A stretch of DNA of 64,000 nucleotides from Aphanomyces cochlioides (lineage: Eukaryota; Oomycota; Saprolegniomycetes; Saprolegniales; Verrucalvaceae), in assembly GCA_019828595.1 (NCBI GenBank), contig JAHQRK010000054.1, positions 38,514 through 102,513 on the forward strand. The letters are read 5' to 3'. The notes under the pieces were generated by a model that was given only the letters and a program-made list of their open reading frames with translations, made no database searches and was not told the origin of the DNA. The position numbers were made by a program, and so were the translations under genes. Each line of letters opens with the position of its first letter. Within the stretch, counting starts at the first letter, position 1. Below are positions 56,027-64,000 of this stretch, in pieces.

Positions 56027-57149
56027 ACACTTTTGCCCCTCTTTCACCACTCTCACTTTCCATCCACACTCTCCACCTCCTTCACTCGACTGTCTTTATA
56101 TCACGACTTTTCTATCCCTTCGTCATCAGACAAACAATACAAACAACCAGCATTTTTCTCCACGAAAAACGTACCCACTCGTCTCCCCAATCATCCGCCG
56201 CTCTGTTTTCTTTTTCAAAACACTCATTCCATATTGCCACGCCAAAGAAAATATACCATGTACCAGAAGAGGAGTTTCGACCAGGCTCACATGAACTGTC
56301 ATTCGTAACCCATTTCATGTCCTGTTCTCGAATGTCTCGACACATTTGGTCTCATCCAACGCGAATAGCACACATTACATGCATACAATTGAAGGAATTA
56401 CAAAGCTGGAGAAACAATATCTTGAATCCAATACGTTGCGCGAGACTCGATCCATCATACTTTTGTCGATGGTGTGAAATGGAAGACGATAAATACGCTC
56501 TTCCAACATGTCCACGCACTTGGAATACAACAACTTGCTCATATATATGTGGCCTCGGCTGTGCAAGAATGATGGCGCTCTTATAATCGTGAGTCAAACT
56601 GGTTATTATGTAGTGACCATACTTTGGACGAAAAGGAGAGTAGAATATCATATTGGGACACTTTTTGTTTGCCATGAAAAGCGTCCCAACTTTCGACACA
56701 GAGAAAGCTGCGATTACGATGCTTGAATCCATCAATGTAGACGAACTGGAGTGAGCTGTTCGTGTGAGAAATGCAGCGGATAAAGCCACAACATTGACGC
56801 CATTTGTATGGGAAGATGTACCTGATTTGACTCCAGTAAAACGCATTGTTGCAGTCAAGCCATCCAGATTAGATCTCATCAATTTCCAAGCACGACCCAC
56901 GGCCATCCATTGATGTGTGTGACGACTGCCACGAGGTCGGTAGTAGGAAGTAGCTGGTGTGTTGTATATATGTCGGTGAGTATAAGGTATGAGGGTGTAG
57001 TGTGTTGACTGTGTATATGTATGGTGTAGTTGATGTAACTTGGTGTGAATGTGGTATCGTTGTTGTCGTGGGGAGTGGAATATGCTTGGTGGTATGTGTT
57101 GTTGTGTCTCGGTTGTATGGTATCGTGTTGTGTGGGTGTATAGTATAGC

Positions 57150-57223
57150 GTCTACGTGGCCCAATTGGATAGGGCATCCGCCTACGAAGCGGGAGATTGC
57201 GGGTTCGAGTCCCGTCGTGGACT
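57150..57223 (+). tRNA. tRNA-Arg-ACG: tRNA-Arg(ACG), array copy 23
   Basis: Same gene sequence as copy 1; reference-type unit follows. Confidence 0.95.
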
Positions 57224-58348
57224 ACACTTTTGCCCCTCTTTTTCACCACTCTCACTTTCCATCCACACTCTCCACCTCCTTCACTCGACTGTCTTTATAT
57301 CACGACTTTTCTATCCCTTCGTCATCAGACAAACAATACAAACAACCAGCATTTTTCTCCACGAAAAACGTACCCACTCGTCTCCCCAATCATCCGCCGC
57401 TCTGTTTTCTTTTTCAAAACACTCATTCCATATTGCCACGCCAAAGAAAATATACCATGTACCAGAAGAGGAGTTTCGACCAGGCTCACATGAACTGTCA
57501 TTCGTAACCCATTTCATGTCCTGTTCTCGAATGTCTCGACACATTTGGTCTCATCCAACGCGAATAGCACACATTACATGCATACAATTGGAGGAATTAC
57601 AAAGCTGGAGAAACAATATCTTGAATCCAATACGTTGCGCGAGACTCGATCCATCATACTTTTGTCGATGGTGTGAAATGGAAGACGATAAATACGCTCT
57701 TCCAACATGTCCACGCACTTGGAATACAACAACTTGCTCATATATATGTGGCCTCGGCTGTGCAAGAATGATGGCGCTCTTATAATCGTGAGTCAAACTG
57801 GTTATTATGTAGTGACCATACTTTGGACGAAAAGGAGAGTAGAATATCATATTGGGACACTTTTTGTTTGCCATGAAAAGCGTCCCAACTTTCGACACAG
57901 AGAAAGCTGCGATTACGATGCTTGAATCCATCAATGTAGACGAACTGGAGTGAGCTGTTCGTGTGAGAAATGCAGCGGATAAAGCCACAACATTGACGCC
58001 ATTTGTATGGGAAGATGTACCTGATTTGACTCCAGTAAAACGCATTGTTGCAGTCAAGCCATCCAGATTAGATCTCATCAATTTCCAAGCACGACCCACG
58101 GCCATCCATTGATGTGTGTGACGACTGCCACGAGGTCGGTAGTAGGAAGTAGCTGGTGTGTTGTATATATGTCGGTGAGTATAAGGTATGAGGGTGTAGT
58201 GTGTTGACTGTGTATATGTATGGTGTAGTTGATGTAACTTGGTGTGAATGTGGTATCGTTGTTGTCGTGGGGAGTGGAATATGCTTGGTGGTATGTGTTG
58301 TTGTGTCTCGGTTGTATGGTATCGTGTTGTGTGGGTGTATAGTATAGC

Positions 58349-58422
58349 GTCTACGTGGCCCAATTGGATAGGGCATCCGCCTACGAAGCGGGAGATTGCG
58401 GGTTCGAGTCCCGTCGTGGACT
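58349..58422 (+). tRNA. tRNA-Arg-ACG: tRNA-Arg(ACG), array copy 24
   Basis: Same gene sequence; reference-type unit. Confidence 0.95.
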
Positions 58423-59547
58423 ACACTTTTGCCCCTCTTTTTCACCACTCTCACTTTCCATCCACACTCTCCACCTCCTTCACTCGACTGTCTTTATATC
58501 ACGACTTTTCTATCCCTTCGTCATCAGACAAACAATACAAACAACCAGCATTTTTCTCCACGAAAAACGTACCCACTCGTCTCCCCAATCATCCGCCGCT
58601 CTGTTTTCTTTTTCAAAACACTCATTCCATATTGCCACGCCAAAGAAAATATACCATGTACCAGAAGAGGAGTTTCGACCAGGCTCACATGAACTGTCAT
58701 TCGTAACCCATTTCATGTCCTGTTCTCGAATGTCTCGACACATTTGGTCTCATCCAACGCGAATAGCACACATTACATGCATACAATTGGAGGAATTACA
58801 AAGCTGGAGAAACAATATCTTGAATCCAATACGTTGCGCGAGACTCGATCCATCATACTTTTGTCGATGGTGTGAAATGGAAGACGATAAATACGCTCTT
58901 CCAACATGTCCACGCACTTGGAATACAACAACTTGCTCATATATATGTGGCCTCGGCTGTGCAAGAATGATGGCGCTCTTATAATCGTGAGTCAAACTGG
59001 TTATTATGTAGTGACCATACTTTGGACGAAAAGGAGAGTAGAATATCATATTGGGACACTTTTTGTTTGCCATGAAAAGCGTCCCAACTTTCGACACAGA
59101 GAAAGCTGCGATTACGATGCTTGAATCCATCAATGTAGACGAACTGGAGTGAGCTGTTCGTGTGAGAAATGCAGCGGATAAAGCCACAACATTGACGCCA
59201 TTTGTATGGGAAGATGTACCTGATTTGACTCCAGTAAAACGCATTGTTGCAGTCAAGCCATCCAGATTAGATCTCATCAATTTCCAAGCACGACCCACGG
59301 CCATCCATTGATGTGTGTGACGACTGCCACGAGGTCGGTAGTAGGAAGTAGCTGGTGTGTTGTATATATGTCGGTGAGTATAAGGTATGAGGGTGTAGTG
59401 TGTTGACTGTGTATATGTATGGTGTAGTTGATGTAACTTGGTGTGAATGTGGTATCGTTGTTGTCGTGGGGAGTGGAATATGCTTGGTGGTATGTGTTGT
59501 TGTGTCTCGGTTGTATGGTATCGTGTTGTGTGGGTGTATAGTATAGC

Positions 59548-59621
59548 GTCTACGTGGCCCAATTGGATAGGGCATCCGCCTACGAAGCGGGAGATTGCGG
59601 GTTCGAGTCCCGTCGTGGACT
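59548..59621 (+). tRNA. tRNA-Arg-ACG: tRNA-Arg(ACG), array copy 25
   Basis: tRNA intact. The second downstream T run is shortened by two T, as in unit 22, leaving the TTTT nearer the gene. Local rearrangement near 60180 (TAATAATCTGAG for TAATCGTGAG). Confidence 0.95.
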
Positions 59622-60746
59622 ACACTTTTGCCCCTCTTTCACCACTCTCACTTTCCATCCACACTCTCCACCTCCTTCACTCGACTGTCTTTATATCACG
59701 ACTTTTCTATCCCTTCGTCATCAGACAAACAATACAAACAACCAGCATTTTTCTCCACGAAAAACGTACCCACTCGTCTCCCCAATCATCCGCCGCTCTG
59801 TTTTCTTTTTCAAAACACTCATTCCATATTGCCACGCCAAAGAAAATATACCATGTACCAGAAGAGGAGTTTCGACCAGGCTCACATGAACTGTCATTCG
59901 TAACCCATTTCATGTCCTGTTCTCGAATGTCTCGACACATTTGGTCTCATCCAACGCGAATAGCACACATTACATGCATACAATTGGAGGAATTACAAAG
60001 CTGGAGAAACAATATCTTGAATCCAATACGTTGCGCGAGACTCGATCCATCATACTTTTGTCGATGGTGTGAAATGGAAGACGATAAATACGCTCTTCCA
60101 ACATGTCCACGCACTTGGAATACAACAACTTGCTCATATATATGTGGCCTCGGCTGTGCAAGAATGATGGCGCTCTTATAATAATCTGAGTCAAACTGGT
60201 TATTATGTAGTGACCATACTTTGGACGAAAAGGAGAGTAGAATATCATATTGGGACACTTTTTGTTTGCCATGAAAAGCGTCCCAACTTTCGACACAGAG
60301 AAAGCTGCGATTACGATGCTTGAATCCATCAATGTAGACGAACTGGAGTGAGCTGTTCGTGTGAGAAATGCAGCGGATAAAGCCACAACATTGACGCCAT
60401 TTGTATGGGAAGATGTACCTGATTTGACTCCAGTAAAACGCATTGTTGCAGTCAAGCCATCCAGATTAGATCTCATCAATTTCCAAGCACGACCCACGGC
60501 CATCCATTGATGTGTGTGACGACTGCCACGAGGTCGGTAGTAGGAAGTAGCTGGTGTGTTGTATATATGTCGGTGAGTATAAGGTATGAGGGTGTAGTGT
60601 GTTGACTGTGTATATGTATGGTGTAGTTGATGTAACTTGGTGTGAATGTGGTATCGTTGTTGTCGTGGGGAGTGGAATATGCTTGGTGGTATGTGTTGTT
60701 GTGTCTCGGTTGTATGGTATCGTGTTGTGTGGGTGTATAGTATAGC

Positions 60747-60820
60747 GTCTACGTGGCCCAATTGGATAGGGCATCCGCCTACGAAGCGGGAGATTGCGGG
60801 TTCGAGTCCCGTCGTGGACT
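60747..60820 (+). tRNA. tRNA-Arg-ACG: tRNA-Arg(ACG), array copy 26
   Basis: Same gene sequence; reference-type unit. Confidence 0.95.
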
Positions 60821-61945
60821 ACACTTTTGCCCCTCTTTTTCACCACTCTCACTTTCCATCCACACTCTCCACCTCCTTCACTCGACTGTCTTTATATCAC
60901 GACTTTTCTATCCCTTCGTCATCAGACAAACAATACAAACAACCAGCATTTTTCTCCACGAAAAACGTACCCACTCGTCTCCCCAATCATCCGCCGCTCT
61001 GTTTTCTTTTTCAAAACACTCATTCCATATTGCCACGCCAAAGAAAATATACCATGTACCAGAAGAGGAGTTTCGACCAGGCTCACATGAACTGTCATTC
61101 GTAACCCATTTCATGTCCTGTTCTCGAATGTCTCGACACATTTGGTCTCATCCAACGCGAATAGCACACATTACATGCATACAATTGGAGGAATTACAAA
61201 GCTGGAGAAACAATATCTTGAATCCAATACGTTGCGCGAGACTCGATCCATCATACTTTTGTCGATGGTGTGAAATGGAAGACGATAAATACGCTCTTCC
61301 AACATGTCCACGCACTTGGAATACAACAACTTGCTCATATATATGTGGCCTCGGCTGTGCAAGAATGATGGCGCTCTTATAATCGTGAGTCAAACTGGTT
61401 ATTATGTAGTGACCATACTTTGGACGAAAAGGAGAGTAGAATATCATATTGGGACACTTTTTGTTTGCCATGAAAAGCGTCCCAACTTTCGACACAGAGA
61501 AAGCTGCGATTACGATGCTTGAATCCATCAATGTAGACGAACTGGAGTGAGCTGTTCGTGTGAGAAATGCAGCGGATAAAGCCACAACATTGACGCCATT
61601 TGTATGGGAAGATGTACCTGATTTGACTCCAGTAAAACGCATTGTTGCAGTCAAGCCATCCAGATTAGATCTCATCAATTTCCAAGCACGACCCACGGCC
61701 ATCCATTGATGTGTGTGACGACTGCCACGAGGTCGGTAGTAGGAAGTAGCTGGTGTGTTGTATATATGTCGGTGAGTATAAGGTATGAGGGTGTAGTGTG
61801 TTGACTGTGTATATGTATGGTGTAGTTGATGTAACTTGGTGTGAATGTGGTATCGTTGTTGTCGTGGGGAGTGGAATATGCTTGGTGGTATGTGTTGTTG
61901 TGTCTCGGTTGTATGGTATCGTGTTGTGTGGGTGTATAGTATAGC

Positions 61946-62019
61946 GTCTACGTGGCCCAATTGGATAGGGCATCCGCCTACGAAGCGGGAGATTGCGGGT
62001 TCGAGTCCCGTCGTGGACT
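61946..62019 (+). tRNA. tRNA-Arg-ACG: tRNA-Arg(ACG), array copy 27
   Basis: Same gene sequence; reference-type unit. Confidence 0.95.
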
Positions 62020-63144
62020 ACACTTTTGCCCCTCTTTTTCACCACTCTCACTTTCCATCCACACTCTCCACCTCCTTCACTCGACTGTCTTTATATCACG
62101 ACTTTTCTATCCCTTCGTCATCAGACAAACAATACAAACAACCAGCATTTTTCTCCACGAAAAACGTACCCACTCGTCTCCCCAATCATCCGCCGCTCTG
62201 TTTTCTTTTTCAAAACACTCATTCCATATTGCCACGCCAAAGAAAATATACCATGTACCAGAAGAGGAGTTTCGACCAGGCTCACATGAACTGTCATTCG
62301 TAACCCATTTCATGTCCTGTTCTCGAATGTCTCGACACATTTGGTCTCATCCAACGCGAATAGCACACATTACATGCATACAATTGGAGGAATTACAAAG
62401 CTGGAGAAACAATATCTTGAATCCAATACGTTGCGCGAGACTCGATCCATCATACTTTTGTCGATGGTGTGAAATGGAAGACGATAAATACGCTCTTCCA
62501 ACATGTCCACGCACTTGGAATACAACAACTTGCTCATATATATGTGGCCTCGGCTGTGCAAGAATGATGGCGCTCTTATAATCGTGAGTCAAACTGGTTA
62601 TTATGTAGTGACCATACTTTGGACGAAAAGGAGAGTAGAATATCATATTGGGACACTTTTTGTTTGCCATGAAAAGCGTCCCAACTTTCGACACAGAGAA
62701 AGCTGCGATTACGATGCTTGAATCCATCAATGTAGACGAACTGGAGTGAGCTGTTCGTGTGAGAAATGCAGCGGATAAAGCCACAACATTGACGCCATTT
62801 GTATGGGAAGATGTACCTGATTTGACTCCAGTAAAACGCATTGTTGCAGTCAAGCCATCCAGATTAGATCTCATCAATTTCCAAGCACGACCCACGGCCA
62901 TCCATTGATGTGTGTGACGACTGCCACGAGGTCGGTAGTAGGAAGTAGCTGGTGTGTTGTATATATGTCGGTGAGTATAAGGTATGAGGGTGTAGTGTGT
63001 TGACTGTGTATATGTATGGTGTAGTTGATGTAACTTGGTGTGAATGTGGTATCGTTGTTGTCGTGGGGAGTGGAATATGCTTGGTGGTATGTGTTGTTGT
63101 GTCTCGGTTGTATGGTATCGTGTTGTGTGGGTGTATAGTATAGC

Positions 63145-63218
63145 GTCTACGTGGCCCAATTGGATAGGGCATCCGCCTACGAAGCGGGAGATTGCGGGTT
63201 CGAGTCCCGTCGTGGACT
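63145..63218 (+). tRNA. tRNA-Arg-ACG: tRNA-Arg(ACG), array copy 28
   Basis: Same gene sequence. The unit is cut by the window end and has small insertions near 63852 and 63875 (GGGAATATC for GGGACAC, one extra A), which may be sequence errors near a contig end. Confidence 0.95.
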
Positions 63219-64000
63219 ACACTTTTGCCCCTCTTTTTCACCACTCTCACTTTCCATCCACACTCTCCACCTCCTTCACTCGACTGTCTTTATATCACGA
63301 CTTTTCTATCCCTTCGTCATCAGACAAACAATACAAACAACCAGCATTTTTCTCCACGAAAAACGTACCCACTCGTCTCCCCAATCATCCGCCGCTCTGT
63401 TTTCTTTTTCAAAACACTCATTCCATATTGCCACGCCAAAGAAAATATACCATGTACCAGAAGAGGAGTTTCGACCAGGCTCACATGAACTGTCATTCGT
63501 AACCCATTTCATGTCCTGTTCTCGAATGTCTCGACACATTTGGTCTCATCCAACGCGAATAGCACACATTACATGCATACAATTGGAGGAATTACAAAGC
63601 TGGAGAAACAATATCTTGAATCCAATACGTTGCGCGAGACTCGATCCATCATACTTTTGTCGATGGTGTGAAATGGAAGACGATAAATACGCTCTTCCAA
63701 CATGTCCACGCACTTGGAATACAACAACTTGCTCATATATATGTGGCCTCGGCTGTGCAAGAATGATGGCGCTCTTATAATCGTGAGTCAAACTGGTTAT
63801 TATGTAGTGACCATACTTTGGACGAAAAGGAGAGTAGAATATCATATTGGGAATATCTTTTTGTTTGCCATGAAAAAGCGTCCCAACTTTCGACACAGAG
63901 AAAGCTGCGATTACGATGCTTGAATCCATCAATGTAGACGAACTGGAGTGAGCTGTTCGTGTGAGAAATGCAGCGGATAAAGCCACAACATTGACGCCAT

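Larger units (their letters stand above)
30760..64000 (+). repeat. Tandem array of ~1,199-bp units, each with one tRNA-Arg(ACG); at least 27.7 copies
   Basis: Head-to-tail units, counted from tRNA to tRNA, measure 1199 bp with few exceptions: 1198 (4th), 1195 (5th), 1214 (7th), 1200 (11th) and 1196 (22nd). The array runs off the window end in unit 28. Each unit has the tRNA gene, a pyrimidine-rich stretch of about 80 bases, an A/T-balanced middle with broken coding-like text, and a G/T-rich tract of about 200 bases leading to the next tRNA. Most copies are identical outside a few variable sites at unit offsets near 368, 441 and 988. The first unit is cut 4 bases before its tRNA by the Helitron. 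It is more uniform than any other repeat in the window, which implies recent amplification or strong homogenisation. Confidence 0.97.

Noticed and set aside
30770..63780. Long open frames in every array unit (209 codons starting inside the tRNA on plus; 128, 184 and 270 codons on minus)
   Set aside because: They start in or run through the tRNA or the low-complexity G/T tract, overlap each other in several frames, and change with single-base indels. The minus frames are in codon register with the plus-strand coding-like text, so they are probably shadows.
30760..64000. CRISPR array or rDNA repeat
   Set aside because: The period is 1.2 kb with no short repeat-spacer structure, and no rRNA sequence is recognisable in the unit.
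30760..64000. Telomere or subtelomere repeat from the G/T-rich tract
   Set aside because: No short telomere-type word is repeated in tandem; the G/T tract is a unique 200-base sequence within each unit.

Overview
The window is eukaryotic DNA dominated by mobile and repeated sequence. I see no bacterial operon structure. Host and transposon genes carry very short GT-AG introns (about 39-57 nt). The best lineage clue is the protein families: a PIF/Harbinger transposase paired with a DUF6818-like protein, and helicase-associated-domain repeats, both of which I know mainly from oomycetes and other stramenopiles. An oomycete or a close stramenopile relative is therefore my best guess, inferred from family resemblance only.

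Layout. (1) 1-4.7 kb is a decayed Ty3/gypsy chromovirus pol gene. Two DNA transposons are nested in it: a roughly 500-bp Tc1/IS630-like remnant (576-1078) and a 2.35-kb PIF/Harbinger element (1741-4095) with 25-bp terminal inverted repeats and a 3-bp target duplication. (2) 4.8-8.56 kb holds a fragment of a helicase-associated-domain repeat protein, then about 3 kb of broken coding-like sequence that I cannot identify. (3) 8.9-21.8 kb is AT-rich and is a degenerate Polinton-like virus/virophage-type provirus. It carries protein-primed DNA polymerase B, integrase (in two separated halves on opposite strands), a GIY-YIG nuclease, penton/minor capsid, packaging ATPase, an S74-domain fibre, a double-jelly-roll major capsid, a maturation protease and small conserved genes. 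Almost every core gene has frameshifts, a deletion, or lost active-site residues, so it is a dead relic as shown. A ~140-bp inverted repeat (8581-8720 and 23362-23488) brackets the provirus together with the next gene. (4) 22.3-23.25 kb has a PD-(D/E)XK-like gene whose first ATG lies in the loop of a perfect 49-bp palindrome. (5) 23.8-25.8 kb has an intron-containing gene combining F-box, MATH, USP7 ICP0-binding-like, UBA-like and ZZ zinc-finger regions. (6) About 26.3-30.76 kb is a Helitron (HUH Rep plus PIF1-type helicase), broken by one frameshift and one stop. Its 3' end can be placed to the base.

(7) From 30,760 to the end of the window there is a head-to-tail array of a ~1,199-bp unit, 28 copies seen and the last cut by the window end. 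Each unit carries one intron-less tRNA-Arg(ACG) with good A and B boxes and T-run terminators. The tRNA is preceded by a G/T-rich tract and followed by a pyrimidine-rich tract and a broken coding-like stretch. The Helitron 3' end (hairpin then CTAG) joins the first unit 4 bp upstream of its tRNA, exactly at an A|T dinucleotide present in the other units.

How it fits together: the left 30 kb looks like a nested-transposon and provirus graveyard next to a large, highly homogeneous tRNA array. Single-base variants distributed in blocks within the array point to recent amplification or continuing unequal exchange. The items most worth following up are the tRNA array and its Helitron junction, the inversion-split provirus integrase, the small double-hairpin repeat in the provirus, and the F-box/MATH/ICP0-binding/ZZ architecture.
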